Source: Paenibacillus agilis (GTDB lineage Bacteria > Bacillota > Bacilli > Paenibacillales > Paenibacillaceae). Taken from it: 64,000 nt of DNA. Positions 37,466 to 46,902 of this stretch are shown piece by piece. Under the pieces are notes generated by a model that did no database searches, was not told the origin of the DNA, and saw only the letters and a program-made list of their open reading frames with translations. Position 1 is the stretch's first letter; each line of letters opens with the position of its first letter. The stretch covers positions 310,001 to 374,000 of the forward strand of contig NZ_VNJK01000001.1 in assembly GCF_007786455.1 (NCBI RefSeq), written 5' to 3'. A program made the translations under genes and the position numbers.

Positions 37466-38448
37466 AAATGCTAGTGACGGGTGGAACGGGCTTTTTAGGC
37501 CAAAAGCTCGCCTTTCGATTGATGAATATGGGCTATGAAGTAACGGCAATCGGGAGAAATAGAACAATTGGCAAATGTTTAGAGCAAAATGGAATTGAGT
37601 TTGTACATTGTCCTCTTGAAGACAGAAATAGTGTGCTGCAAGTTTGTAAGGATAAAGATTATATCTTTCATAGCGGTGCTCTTTCTTCTCCTTGGGGCAA
37701 ATATAAAGATTTCTACAATGCGAATGTGTTAGGAACTCAACATATTATCGAGGGAAGTCAAAAGTCCGGTATAAAACGCCTTATCCATGTATCAACACCA
37801 AGTATTTATTTCTATTATGATGAACGGCAAGATGTAGCAGAAAATGCGAAGCTTCCTGATACGTTTGTCAATCATTATGCAAAAACGAAGTACATGGCTG
37901 AACAAGCTGTTGATCAAGCTTTCGCTGATGGTTTACCCGTTATCACGATACGCCCACGCGCTTTGTTTGGTCCAGGAGATAACGCTATTCTTCCGCGTCT
38001 TATTAAAGTATGTGAAAAAGGTGCCCTACCGAGAATTGGTACAGAAAATGTTCTTGTTGATATTACCTATGTCGAGAACGTTGTAGATGCTTTACTTCTT
38101 TGTATGGATTCCCCCATACCTACATTAGGACAAAAATATAATATAACAAATGATGAACGTGTAAATTTATATGAAGTCATTGAACATGTCATGAAGCGGC
38201 TTGATAAGGAGGTACAATATAAAAACATTTCCTACAAAGCTGCTTTTAGACTAGCTGCTATCCTAGAAGCAATTTCAAAAACGATTTTATTTGGAAAAGA
38301 ACCTATTCTCACCAAATATACGGTTAGTGTCCTTTCAAAAAGCCAGACTTTAAATATTGATAAAGCTAAAAAAGAACTAGGATATGCTCCAAAGATCAGT
38401 ATAGAAGAAGGAATCACACAATTTGTAGACTGGTGGAAAATACAATGA
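37462..38448 (+). CDS. NAD-dependent epimerase/dehydratase (3-beta-HSD-like)
   Basis: Extended short-chain dehydrogenase of 328 residues. The NAD-binding motif GGTGFLG begins at residue 7, and the catalytic Tyr-x-x-x-Lys is YAKTK (~138) with an upstream Ser in HVSTPSIYF. Resemblance to the 3-beta-HSD/OleD group and a KASIII gene two places upstream suggest reduction of a beta-keto intermediate. A four-base ATGA overlap joins it to the ATP-grasp gene and another joins it to the hydrolase. Confidence 0.87.
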   Translation: MKMLVTGGTGFLGQKLAFRLMNMGYEVTAIGRNRTIGKCLEQNGIEFVHCPLEDRNSVLQVCKDKDYIFHSGALSSPWGKYKDFYNANVLGTQHIIEGSQKSGIKRLIHVSTPSIYFYYDERQDVAENAKLPDTFVNHYAKTKYMAEQAVDQAFADGLPVITIRPRALFGPGDNAILPRLIKVCEKGALPRIGTENVLVDITYVENVVDALLLCMDSPIPTLGQKYNITNDERVNLYEVIEHVMKRLDKEVQYKNISYKAAFRLAAILEAISKTILFGKEPILTKYTVSVLSKSQTLNIDKAKKELGYAPKISIEEGITQFVDWWKIQ

Positions 38449-39296
38449 AAATCAAATCTTTAAAGCTATATGATACAGGATATTGCACACATCCAGAAAA
38501 AATTGCCTACTCCAAGGGCAGTTGGAAACAAATCCGTTTTCCAGCTACAGTAGGATTACTTCATCATCCAAGCTTAGGCTATATTCTATTTGATACGGGA
38601 TATGCGGGACACTTTAAAGAAGCAACCAAAAAATTTCCTTACTCTGTATATGCCAAACTAACCCCTGTTCATTTTACGGAAGAGCAATCTATTAAACAGC
38701 AGCTGCTTCTTGATGGGATTCATCCAGAGGAAATTAAATATATTGTGATTTCACATTTTCATGGGGATCATACAGCTGGTTTGCTCGACTTTCCAACAGC
38801 CCAAATACTAACCTTCGCAAAAGCTTATGAGGATATTAAAAAGAGAAGTAAATTTGGGGCTCTATTAAAAGGGTGCCTAAAAGATACATTGCCGATTGAT
38901 TTAGAGCGAAGGATGACATTTATTGATCAAACTCCATCAATTAACTTACCTTCTGCCTATGGGGGATTTGAAGAGGGTTACGATGTATTTGGTGATGGCT
39001 CATTACTTGCTGTCGACTTAACAGGACATGCAACTGGACAATTTGGTCTATTCGTCCATTTAGGTAGTAATAAAATTGTCTTTCTTTGTGCAGACGCAGT
39101 GTGGCTAAGCAAAACGTATCAAAACCTTGTATTTCCTAGTAAGATTGCGAACCTTTTAACTAGTGACCCAACATCTTATCGAAAGAATATCGAGAAGCTG
39201 CACCATTTATCTCAAGTATCACCAGAGATTGAAATTGTACCAACTCATTGCGAGCACACATGGGATAAAATTAAAGCAGGAGTGTACTATGAATAA
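38445..39296 (+). CDS. Metallo-beta-lactamase-fold hydrolase
   Basis: A 283-residue MBL-fold protein with the metal-binding motif SHFHGDHTAG near residue 100, further ligands in DLTGHATGQFG and a final PTHCEHTWD. It resembles lactonase-type or thioesterase-type members; release of a thioester or opening of a lactone would fit the operon. The ATG at 38445 overlaps the preceding stop as ATGA; a GTG at 38433 lies inside the previous gene and is not needed. The next gene overlaps the end by 8 bases. Confidence 0.86.
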   Translation: MKIKSLKLYDTGYCTHPEKIAYSKGSWKQIRFPATVGLLHHPSLGYILFDTGYAGHFKEATKKFPYSVYAKLTPVHFTEEQSIKQQLLLDGIHPEEIKYIVISHFHGDHTAGLLDFPTAQILTFAKAYEDIKKRSKFGALLKGCLKDTLPIDLERRMTFIDQTPSINLPSAYGGFEEGYDVFGDGSLLAVDLTGHATGQFGLFVHLGSNKIVFLCADAVWLSKTYQNLVFPSKIANLLTSDPTSYRKNIEKLHHLSQVSPEIEIVPTHCEHTWDKIKAGVYYE

Positions 39297-40626
39297 ATTA
39301 CGCATTCTCCAGCAATACTTGAAAACAAAATATGGCTCACGATTTTCAAATCGCAAACAATTGGAACGGTTTCATAAACAACAAATAAAAAAACAACTAT
39401 TGTTTACGATAGAGAATTCTCCTTTCTATCGTCAGTTATATGCTCCTTTTTTAGAAGAAATTGAAAAGGGACAGTTGGCCGCGCTCCCTATCATTGATAA
39501 AGAAGTAATGATGGAGCATTTTGATACATTAAATACAGTAAATATTTCAAAGGAAGAAGCATTTCGTGTAGCATTTGAAGCTGAAAAGACCCGAAATTTC
39601 TCGCCTACCATTCGTCATATAACGGTCGGTTTATCATCAGGCACTAGTGGAAATCGTGGGGTTTTTCTCGTTTCTGAGGAAGAACAAACGTTGTGGGCTG
39701 GCTCGGTTATTGGAAAGGTGCTTCCTTCTAGTATCCTCCATAAACACACGATTGCTTTTTTCTTGCGTGCAAATAGCAATTTATACGAAGCAACAAAAAA
39801 TAAGCGAATCTCCTTTCATTTTTTTGATTTACTAGATTCATTTCAGCAGCATATCACTCGATTAAATGAGGTAAATCCATCTATTTTAATTGCACCTCCG
39901 TCTATGTTGCGAAAGATCGCTTCCTGGCAGCAAGAAGGACTTATTAGCATTTGTCCTCAAAAAATTATTTCTGTAGCAGAAGTGCTTGAAGATATGGATA
40001 GCGCGTTTATTCGTGCAACTTTCCAACAGACCGTACACCAAGTGTACCAATGTACAGAAGGTTTTCTTGCCACCACCTGCAGTCAGGGGACATTACACAT
40101 CAATGAAGATCTCGTTCATATTGAAAAAGAATACTTAGACCAGGAAAACGGGATATTCGTTCCCATTATTACGGATTTCATGAGGAAGACACAGCCTATT
40201 ATACGTTACCGTCTCAATGACATCTTAATTGAGAAAAAGACGGCGTGCAGCTGTGGTTCTCTCTTCTTAGCCTTAGAACGAATTGATGGTCGCTGCGATG
40301 ATATCTTTATTGGAAGAAGTGAATTGGATAATAGGGAGATATCTATTTTTCCTGACTTCATTCGAAGAGCAATTATATTTGCATCCAATGAAATTCAACA
40401 ATTTAAAGTGATCCAGCATAGCCTAAATAACATTGAAATTAAACTTGAAGTACCACCAGAACATCTCGAATCATGTCAATCAAATGTCATACAGGAGTTA
40501 CATGCACTGTGGTCTACTAAAAAGTGTGCTGTACCGCATATTTTCTTTTCACATTACGATATTCAATTACATGATAAAAAATTAAAAAGAATAGAGCGCC
40601 TTGTAAGTCATGGTGAACAGATATGA
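39289..40626 (+). CDS. Adenylate-forming enzyme, PaaK/F390-synthetase-like
   Basis: A 445-residue adenylating enzyme. The phosphate-binding loop is VGLSSGTSGNRGVFLVS, around residue 110. Later motifs YQCTEGFLATTC, ITDFMRKTQPIIRYRLND and a CSCG pair are typical of the phenylacetate-CoA ligase/coenzyme F390 synthetase-related group. The product would be an acyl- or aryl-adenylate passed to a thiol or amine. The ATG at 39289 follows GCAGGAGTG; the frame upstream belongs to the hydrolase gene. It is coupled by a four-base overlap to the acyltransferase gene. Confidence 0.85.
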   Translation: MNKLRILQQYLKTKYGSRFSNRKQLERFHKQQIKKQLLFTIENSPFYRQLYAPFLEEIEKGQLAALPIIDKEVMMEHFDTLNTVNISKEEAFRVAFEAEKTRNFSPTIRHITVGLSSGTSGNRGVFLVSEEEQTLWAGSVIGKVLPSSILHKHTIAFFLRANSNLYEATKNKRISFHFFDLLDSFQQHITRLNEVNPSILIAPPSMLRKIASWQQEGLISICPQKIISVAEVLEDMDSAFIRATFQQTVHQVYQCTEGFLATTCSQGTLHINEDLVHIEKEYLDQENGIFVPIITDFMRKTQPIIRYRLNDILIEKKTACSCGSLFLALERIDGRCDDIFIGRSELDNREISIFPDFIRRAIIFASNEIQQFKVIQHSLNNIEIKLEVPPEHLESCQSNVIQELHALWSTKKCAVPHIFFSHYDIQLHDKKLKRIERLVSHGEQI

Positions 40627-41768
40627 TTAAGTTGCACGACGCTCATTCCTTGCATAGCATTGACTGGGCTTCAAAAAAAGATGGAGCCTATGTAAGAGAC
40701 AGCTTCCTGCCTTTTTTCAAAAAAGGCGTTCCCGCATGTATTGAAAATGTTAACACGCAGCTATTTTTATTAGAAATGGATGATCTTATCTTGCCGGTTA
40801 CGATTAATAACGCGGAGTTCGAAAATTCATATGTATGTTCTCCTTATACACATTACATATCCTATGCATTGGAAGAGTTATGGGAGTTAAGAAAACCATG
40901 GTTAGAGAAGCTGCTAACCTATCCGATTCATCTTATGGGAAGCTGGCTGCGACGAACGAATATGAATAAAGTAATTGTCGTAAATAATTGGATGCTATCA
41001 ACCAATCTTTATCACTCTATTAACAAACAACAAATTGAACAGATTACGAATTTATTTGTTGAGAAATTTCCAGAGCATACGATTATATTTCGCTCTTTAA
41101 ATAACGAATTATATCCTACGATTACACAAGCATTATCTGCAGTAGGTTACAATAACATGATGTCCCGTTCTATATACTTATTTGACCCAAAACACTATAA
41201 AGAAATGAATTCGAAGAAACGAAAAGACTTATTAAACGATAAAAATTTATTAGACAAAAGCAATTATGAAATCATTACGAATGAAGGATTAACAAGAGAG
41301 GATATTTCACAAATTTCCGAGTTATACAATCAACTATATATTGAAAAATATTCCCGTCATAATCCAATGTTTACACCCGATTATTTATGGAATGCTCTTC
41401 AGCATCATTTATTTGAGATAAAGGCTATAAAGAAAGGAGACACCATAGATGGTGTCATTGCTTATTTTATTAGGGATGGAGTTATGACAACGCCTATTCT
41501 TGGCTATCGTACAAACACCGATCAGCAGCAAGGCTTATACCGTATTCTGTCTCTCCTTATTACAATGGATTCTATCGAAAAAGATTTAATTTGTCATTGT
41601 AGTGCGGGGGCCGGAGAGTTCAAACGAAATCGTGGTGCAAAACAGCAGATTGAATACAGTTATATGTATTACGCTCATTTGCCACCTAACCAACAAAGGG
41701 TATGGAAAGTACTAGCTTGGATACTAGATACATGGATAGAACCGATGGCAAAAAAACATCGCTTCTAA
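40623..41768 (+). CDS. GNAT-like N-acyltransferase, end of operon
   Basis: A 381-residue protein with a GNAT-like C-terminal half: the region about 215-345 includes DISQISELYNQLY, a stretch on intracellular substrates and ICHCSAGAGEFKRNRGA, similar in form to FemAB/GNAT acyltransferases. The N-terminal half has no motif I recognise. It would transfer the acyl group formed by the preceding enzymes to an amine. A strong hairpin at 41789 ends the operon. Confidence 0.7.
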   Translation: MIKLHDAHSLHSIDWASKKDGAYVRDSFLPFFKKGVPACIENVNTQLFLLEMDDLILPVTINNAEFENSYVCSPYTHYISYALEELWELRKPWLEKLLTYPIHLMGSWLRRTNMNKVIVVNNWMLSTNLYHSINKQQIEQITNLFVEKFPEHTIIFRSLNNELYPTITQALSAVGYNNMMSRSIYLFDPKHYKEMNSKKRKDLLNDKNLLDKSNYEIITNEGLTREDISQISELYNQLYIEKYSRHNPMFTPDYLWNALQHHLFEIKAIKKGDTIDGVIAYFIRDGVMTTPILGYRTNTDQQQGLYRILSLLITMDSIEKDLICHCSAGAGEFKRNRGAKQQIEYSYMYYAHLPPNQQRVWKVLAWILDTWIEPMAKKHRF

Positions 41769-41788
41769 CACTAGAATTGTATAAAAAT

Positions 41789-41833
41789 AGAGGTCTCTCA
41801 TAAGTTCATGGAACAAGTGGGAGACCTCTTTTA
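41789..41833. terminator. Terminator at the end of the six-gene operon
   Basis: AGAGGTCTC pairs with GAGACCTCT, with TTTT behind; it lies between convergent genes. Confidence 0.8.
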
Positions 41834-41865
41834 TTGGGGAGAATTGATGTCAGGAGCATTGATTC

Positions 41866-42666
41866 TCACTTGGATTTCACAGACGCAAGACTTTGCTCGA
41901 ACATATCAATAATCGTAAGGAATCTTTCCGCTTCGCGAAATACATGATCAGCTAGTAAAGGATGAATAATGCTTTTAATGCGGCAAGCTTCTATTAGATC
42001 TCTTGCTGTCTTTTTGAAGTCACGTAGAGATTTCACAGAAACACGGTTTTCGTCCAAAAATTGATCGAGCAGCGAAACTGTTTGCGATTGAGGCCGCATC
42101 GAATCCAGATCTTGTGCTTGGAATAATAGTTGATCAAAATCATGGCTGAAATTGCGAGCCTGTTCCACTAGTTGTCTCTCCGACGGATCAAGTAAATGCC
42201 CGATGAACTTTGCATGGTCGGCCATAATGCGCAAGAAAAAGACGTTCTCATTAATGATTGCATCGGGCAGAGGATCTAATTTTCCGCTATTGAGCTGTTC
42301 GAGACGGTTTTTGAAGTAGTTGGCTTCTCTGCTGGTATGGTCGATAAGTAATGGGAAATTGTTAGCTCCAGGCATTTGGCAGCTGAGCACTAAGCCCAAC
42401 ACTTTTCTTTTAAATGCCCATATGTGTGCAGCGGCATTGCGTACCTCTACGTTAAATCGCTGGATTTGCTCAGGATCTGTTGCAACGGTGTGCGAATGTG
42501 CTTGGCGTTCTATTCCTTCAAATAAGGAATAGAATTGATTGGCTTCATTAATGAGCTGGGTATCCTCACATCTGAATCCTAATTTAAGAAAAAGTGAATG
42601 TTCCTTCATGATACGAGACCAAAACCGGATTTCGTCCAATGATCGTGCCACAAATGCGTTTGACAA
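41866..42666 (-). CDS. DUF2935 family protein
   Basis: A 266-residue, all-helical protein of the Bacilli DUF2935 family, made of two similar halves. Each has a conserved Glu-His pattern: RFWSRIMKEHSLF in the first and FFLRIMADHAKFIGHLLD in the second, suggesting a di-metal helical bundle. The function is unknown. The start is a TTG at 42666, about 8 bases after GGAGGTGGGG. GC content returns to the chromosomal average here, so the AT-rich operon ends just before it. Confidence 0.8.
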   Translation of the reverse strand: MSNAFVARSLDEIRFWSRIMKEHSLFLKLGFRCEDTQLINEANQFYSLFEGIERQAHSHTVATDPEQIQRFNVEVRNAAAHIWAFKRKVLGLVLSCQMPGANNFPLLIDHTSREANYFKNRLEQLNSGKLDPLPDAIINENVFFLRIMADHAKFIGHLLDPSERQLVEQARNFSHDFDQLLFQAQDLDSMRPQSQTVSLLDQFLDENRVSVKSLRDFKKTARDLIEACRIKSIIHPLLADHVFREAERFLTIIDMFEQSLASVKSK

Positions 42667-42836
42667 TCATCCCCACCTCCATGCTTTTACGGTCAATAGT
42701 GCATTTTATTCGCTATATTTATTTCCTATACATTAGCGTCATGTACCATCACTTACATACAGCGTATAATGATTGGAGAAGGACAGGTCGGATCTACTCT
42801 CATTGTTATCATCATCGCGAAAGGTGGCTGCATATT

Positions 42837-43445
42837 ATGGACAACATGTCGAGCGAGAATCATCTCCGTTGGCATTCAGCTTCTGTAAACAAATACGAGA
42901 GAGAGTTGTTAAATGGACATAAGGGCGGAGTAATCTGGTTCACGGGTCTGTCTGGTGCGGGGAAATCGACCTTGGCTAATGCGCTGGCAAGAAGTCTCCA
43001 TGATCGTGGTGTTAGAACCTATGTGTTAGACGGTGACAATGTAAGATTGGGATTGAATCGGGATTTGGGCTTCAGTCAACAAGATCGGACGGAAAATATT
43101 CGACGTATCGCCGAAGTGTCCAGGTTGTTTGCGGATGCGGGCTTCATTGTGATTAACGCTTTTATTTCTCCGTATCAATCGGATCGAACGATGGCACGCC
43201 AGATTTTGAGCGAACATCCATATATCGAAATCTATGTATGCTGCTCTTTGGCTGAATGTGAGCGCCGTGATCCGAAAGGCTTGTATGCAAAGGCCCGCAG
43301 CGGGCAAATCCCTCATTTTACAGGTATATCTGCGCCCTATGAAGAACCACAGGATGCGGAAATGACGATTATGACTGAAGTAGAAACGGTACCGGAAGCG
43401 GTAGGTAGAATTGCAACGGAGTTGAAGGCGCGACAAATCATTTAA
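42837..43445 (+). CDS. cysC: Adenylylsulfate kinase
   Basis: APS kinase, phosphorylating adenylylsulfate to PAPS in sulfate assimilation or for sulfonation. The P-loop GLSGAGKST lies near residue 38, followed by DGDNVRLGLNRDLGFS and ENIRRIAEVSRLFADAG, the APS-binding and lid segments, and FISPYQSDR. Length 202 residues. The ATG at 42837 lies 8 bases after GAAAGGTGG; a second ATG at 42846 is also possible. No sulfurylase gene is adjacent. Confidence 0.94.
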   Translation: MDNMSSENHLRWHSASVNKYERELLNGHKGGVIWFTGLSGAGKSTLANALARSLHDRGVRTYVLDGDNVRLGLNRDLGFSQQDRTENIRRIAEVSRLFADAGFIVINAFISPYQSDRTMARQILSEHPYIEIYVCCSLAECERRDPKGLYAKARSGQIPHFTGISAPYEEPQDAEMTIMTEVETVPEAVGRIATELKARQII

Positions 43446-43505
43446 AAGGTTTGAAGCACTATCCATGAGATGGAAGATGTTAGTAAAGGTGCGCGTTCGC
43501 GGTGA

Positions 43506-43534
43506 TTGAGCAGCTTGGAAGCGGGTGTTATAAT
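43506..43534 (+). promoter_or_regulatory. Sigma-A type promoter of the DCC-family gene
   Basis: TTGAGC (43506-43511) and TATAAT (43529-43534) separated by 17 bases, ending 25 bases before the start codon. Confidence 0.65.
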
Positions 43535-43559
43535 TATCCATATGAAGGGGTGGGTTGCC

Positions 43560-43970
43560 ATGGATACAGTGGACAAGCTCAATAATGTCATCTTATTCGA
43601 TGGAGAGTGTAACTTCTGCGACCACAGCGTTCAATTCATTATTAAGCGAGATGCTCAAGCACTTTTTAGGTTTGCTTCTATACAAAGTGAGATTGGTCAA
43701 CAGCTAATGAATGCTTATAACGTTCCGAACAGTATCGACAGTGTGATATTGATACAGAATAAGAAATACTACGTCAAATCCTCTGCTGCGCTTAGAATTT
43801 GTAGAGGTTTGAACGGTGGCTGGAAGCTATTTTATTATTTACTTGCTGTGCCAAGAGTAGTTAGAGATGCAGTTTACAATGTAATAGCCAAGAACAGGTA
43901 TAAATGGTTTGGGAAAAAGGACAGCTGTATGCTGCCATCTCCTGATATACGGAAGCGTTTTTTAGGATGA
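43560..43970 (+). CDS. Thiol-disulfide oxidoreductase, DCC family (DUF393)
   Basis: A 136-residue protein of the DCC family (like YuxK). The family motif is LFDGECNFCDHSVQFI near residue 13, giving a thioredoxin-like CxxC. Later landmarks are a KSSAALRICRGL segment and a basic C-terminus. The redox partner is unknown. The ATG at 43560 follows AAGGGGTGGG. A terminator follows after 56 bases. Confidence 0.87.
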   Translation: MDTVDKLNNVILFDGECNFCDHSVQFIIKRDAQALFRFASIQSEIGQQLMNAYNVPNSIDSVILIQNKKYYVKSSAALRICRGLNGGWKLFYYLLAVPRVVRDAVYNVIAKNRYKWFGKKDSCMLPSPDIRKRFLG

Positions 43971-44026
43971 GTAGTTGCGATATATCTCGTTGTGTGCAGG
44001 AATGATAATATAACGGTTTCATACCA

Positions 44027-44060
44027 AGTCGACTATTTTCATAAATAGTCGGCTTTTTTA
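44027..44060 (+). terminator. Terminator after the DCC-family gene
   Basis: AGTCGACTATTT pairs with AAATAGTCGGCT (one G-T) and is followed by TTTTT. Confidence 0.8.
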
Positions 44061-44212
44061 TGTTCGTTGTTGTTGCAGGGTTGGATTTGGTAATGCGACA
44101 AAAATATATTTTTCTACAAAAATATGTATTGGTGAAACTTTCTAATTTTTTGGGCGTCATATTACATAAGAAAGCTTACAGATCTGAACAGAAGGGGAGA
44201 AACAAAGACGTG

Positions 44213-45715
44213 ATGAAGAAATGGATAGCTAGTTTTAGTATTGCATCGATGTTAGCAGTAGCAGCGATTCCGGCATATGCTGCGCCAGCAGCTGTGAAAT
44301 CCAATATGGCTAACTTTGAATCTAACTCCATTGTTAAGAAAGATGGATCCTTATGGGTATGGGGACGACAGCAATCTGCTCCGACTCAAGTGCATTCCAT
44401 ATCAGATGTAGCTTATACCGTGGATAATACCTTCATTGTGAAGAAGGATCATTCCGTTTATTATTTTCAGAAAAATCAAATGAATACGAGAGAACAAGAG
44501 ATTACACCGATAGAAGGGCTTTATGGAGTTAAAGATGTAATTAGTGTTTATCCTGGATACATATTGCTCGACGAGAAAGGTCAAGTATATTCTTTAAATC
44601 CAGATAGCGAAGATTTAGAAAAATCGTTATCCGATCTGCTCATTCCGGTTGAGGGACTAAATGGAGTGAAAAGTCTTAGTTCTTATTCGTATACGATAGA
44701 AGATAAGGGCTACGAAACGTATTGGCTAGCTTTAAAGCAAGACGGAACGGTATGGCAGAGCAATGTGAAAGATTCAACATCTATACAGCAAATAAAAGGT
44801 CTAACGGATATTGCAGACATTAGTAGTAATCTTGCTTTGCAGAAAGACGGTACGTTGTGGGCGCTGCCTGAGGAAGATTCCGTAGGGAAGTTGGCTGTTC
44901 CATTCCGCGTGAAGGGCGTAAATAACATTAAAAAAGTTTACTCTGATGGCTACTCCCAGATGGCAATCGATTCACAGTCTAGGCTATGGTTTTTAAGTGG
45001 AACGGTTACGGGATATTCGGATTCGACCGATTATTTGACCCATTTATCCCCGGTTAGACTTACAACTATTGCTCAGGTTGAAGAAGCTCTAGTCGTAGAT
45101 CGTGAATTAGTGGCTCGGACGAAAAATGGAGATGTGTATCGGACATCCACGCAGCATGAGAAGATGCCATCGAATCCTAAGTTCGAGTTGGTAGCTAAAG
45201 ATATCGTGGAAATAGAAGATGGTTATAAGCATATGATTATGCAGAAAGCAGATGGGACGTTATGGGCGTGGGGATTGAACTCCTATGCTGATTATGGATC
45301 TGGGGATTATAAATATGACAATGAATATTCGAATATCGTTCCCGTACAAAAGCCAATAGTCGTTGAATTGAACGGCAAGTCCGTACCATTGACGAACGGT
45401 GTTATCGTCCGCAACGATCAAGCCTTTATTCCGCTGCGCTCTGTATTTGGCAGTATGGGAGCTGAAATAAAATGGGATGCCGAAGATAAGCAGGCACTTG
45501 TTACGCAGAAGCAAGCTAGTGGAACGACAACCGTTATTTCGATCAACTTCTCGACGGGAGAAACGAAAGTAAATGATAAACCAGTAAAGCTGCAAACAGC
45601 TCCGTTTATATCTGGAGATACCGCGTTCCTTCCGTTACGTTTCGTTAGTGAGACGCTTGGTGCCAAAGTAAGCTGGTCGAAGCAGGATGACAAAATTTCA
45701 ATTACGATGCAATAG
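44213..45715 (+). CDS. Secreted RCC1-repeat protein with copper-amine-oxidase-N domain
   Basis: A 500-residue exported protein. A signal peptide (MKKWIASFSIASMLAVAAIPAYAA) is followed by several RCC1/tubulin-suppressor-like blades, marked by KKDGSLWVWG, LKQDGTVWQS, LQKDGTLWAL and KADGTLWAWGLNSY. The last ~120 residues form a copper-amine-oxidase N-terminal-like domain in two halves (DQAFIPLRSVFGSMGAEIKW and GDTAFLPLRFVSETLGAKVSW). This combination is frequent in Paenibacillus-like secreted proteins; it likely acts at the cell wall or outside, by protein or polysaccharide binding. AAGGGGAG precedes a GTG (44210) directly before the ATG; either may be the start. Confidence 0.85.
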   Translation: MKKWIASFSIASMLAVAAIPAYAAPAAVKSNMANFESNSIVKKDGSLWVWGRQQSAPTQVHSISDVAYTVDNTFIVKKDHSVYYFQKNQMNTREQEITPIEGLYGVKDVISVYPGYILLDEKGQVYSLNPDSEDLEKSLSDLLIPVEGLNGVKSLSSYSYTIEDKGYETYWLALKQDGTVWQSNVKDSTSIQQIKGLTDIADISSNLALQKDGTLWALPEEDSVGKLAVPFRVKGVNNIKKVYSDGYSQMAIDSQSRLWFLSGTVTGYSDSTDYLTHLSPVRLTTIAQVEEALVVDRELVARTKNGDVYRTSTQHEKMPSNPKFELVAKDIVEIEDGYKHMIMQKADGTLWAWGLNSYADYGSGDYKYDNEYSNIVPVQKPIVVELNGKSVPLTNGVIVRNDQAFIPLRSVFGSMGAEIKWDAEDKQALVTQKQASGTTTVISINFSTGETKVNDKPVKLQTAPFISGDTAFLPLRFVSETLGAKVSWSKQDDKISITMQ

Positions 45716-45814
45716 CCTATCACTTTTGAGGTGCTTAGTAGGTAAGCTTATATAATGAAAGATGTATGTCCGGGCTGAACCTAGCAGCATGCAAGACTAT
45801 TAGCATATACGAAA

Positions 45815-45859
45815 AAAAGGGGCTGCCTACGTCGATTAGACGCTGGCTAGGCCCCTTTT
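45815..45859. terminator. Bidirectional terminator
   Basis: AAAAGGGGC and GCCCCTTTT arms between convergent genes, with A-rich and T-rich flanks. Confidence 0.8.
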
Positions 45860-45885
45860 GTTTATCTATTTAGTAGCTATGATGA

Positions 45886-46218
45886 TTATGTGATTGCGTA
45901 AACTTTCACGATGAAGGAAGCCTGTGCACCGCTTGGATTAGCAATATATAAGGAGCGAGCAGATATCACTTTAGATGCATTTCCAGTAATCACATCTTGC
46001 AGTTCCGTAGGATCGGTGCCAGCGGAGACATCTCTTTTTACATCGAATGAGATATCATACGGATCTACGCCGCCGCCTTCTACTTCCCATAGTAAGCGCT
46101 TCGTACCTGGAGGAAGAACCTCTGTGCTAAAGTTTCCACTAGAGCGGTGCTTTTGTCCATCTAAAGGCGCTTTCTCCGATCGAATACTAGCAATAAATTC
46201 ACGTGCTAATTCGTTCAT
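45886..46218 (-). CDS. Hypothetical protein, beta-rich
   Basis: A 110-residue protein of unknown family. Alternation of hydrophobic residues and Gly/Pro (TKRLLWEVEGGGVDPYDISF, SLYIANPSGAQASFIVKVYAI) suggests a beta-sandwich. No signal peptide or membrane segment is present. The ATG at 46218 follows TGGAGGG; the frame reading from 46236 would include that site. Confidence 0.65.
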   Translation of the reverse strand: MNELAREFIASIRSEKAPLDGQKHRSSGNFSTEVLPPGTKRLLWEVEGGGVDPYDISFDVKRDVSAGTDPTELQDVITGNASKVISARSLYIANPSGAQASFIVKVYAIT

Positions 46219-46360
46219 CTGGTAATCCCTCCACACAACTTTTATTTATGTTACATTCCCATATGTATGTGCTTGTCACATTGATTAGAACGTGAAAGAT
46301 TACATTTTTTGTTTGTTATGGTAGTCAAGAGGTGTGGAGGGAGATTGAGAAAATAAGCGG

Positions 46361-46543
46361 TTAAACTTTGATATCGATGTTACGTCCTAAGTTTGGCTGC
46401 ACACTTTGACTTTGTTGCAGTAGTTGCACCATATCGTTACCGGCTTGTTTTGCTAGGTCTTGCGACATCTTCGTGACCCGAAGGCTGACGGCTTGGGACA
46501 ACATGCTCTGATTCATACGAACTGACATTGCAGCTACATCCAT
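46361..46543 (-). CDS. YjfB-family small protein
   Basis: A 60-residue protein resembling the YjfB family (putative motility protein): MDVAAMSVRMNQSMLSQAVSLRV at the start and VQPNLGRNIDIKV at the end. The ATG at 46543 follows GAGGAGGTG. Function in the family is not settled. A long hairpin lies upstream at 46643. Confidence 0.8.
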   Translation of the reverse strand: MDVAAMSVRMNQSMLSQAVSLRVTKMSQDLAKQAGNDMVQLLQQSQSVQPNLGRNIDIKV

Positions 46544-46642
46544 TTTGCATAACACCTCCTCATAATTATGTTATCGGTAGATTAGGAATCGTTGATGTGC
46601 TCCATAATTTAGAAAATGTGAGCCATTATAGAGACACAGCAA

Positions 46643-46715
46643 AAAAAGCCCTTCTTATGTGAGATGTCATCCAAATTAACGGAATAACAATTTGCAGCAT
46701 AAGGAAGGGCTTTTT
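46643..46715. terminator. Large hairpin between small genes
   Basis: AAAAAGCCCTTCTTATG pairs with CATAAGGAAGGGCTTTTT with one bulged base; the loop is 38 bases. A and T runs on both sides allow termination in either direction, here probably of the DUF1540-like gene. Confidence 0.7.
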
Positions 46716-46770
46716 ATATGATGACTGTTCGTGATGATGAGTTGTTTCCTATACAGACAGTGAGACTAGA

Positions 46771-46902
46771 TTACTTTCTGTTTTCTTTCTTTTCGAACGT
46801 TAGGCATTCAGCGTTTTCTTGCTTGATTTGAACCACGGAAGCTCCACAGTTGTTTTCTTTCCAGTTCACACATTCAGAGATTGGGCATTTGATAATAGAC
46901 AT
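46771..46902 (-). CDS. Small Cys-rich protein, DUF1540-like
   Basis: A 43-residue protein (MSIIKCPISECVNWKENNCG and onward) with cysteines spaced C-x4-C-x7-C and a later ECLTF. This is the pattern of DUF1540 proteins, small presumed metal-binding proteins common in spore formers. GAGGAGGAA lies 6 bases before the ATG. It is shorter than the usual gene-finding cut-off, but the ribosome site and the motif support it. Confidence 0.75.
   Translation of the reverse strand: MSIIKCPISECVNWKENNCGASVVQIKQENAECLTFEKKENRK

Noticed and set aside
35323-41768. The six-gene operon as an olefin (OleABCD) cluster
   Set aside because: OleA- and OleD-like genes are present, but the OleB hydrolase is missing and ATP-grasp, MBL and acyltransferase genes do not belong to that pathway.
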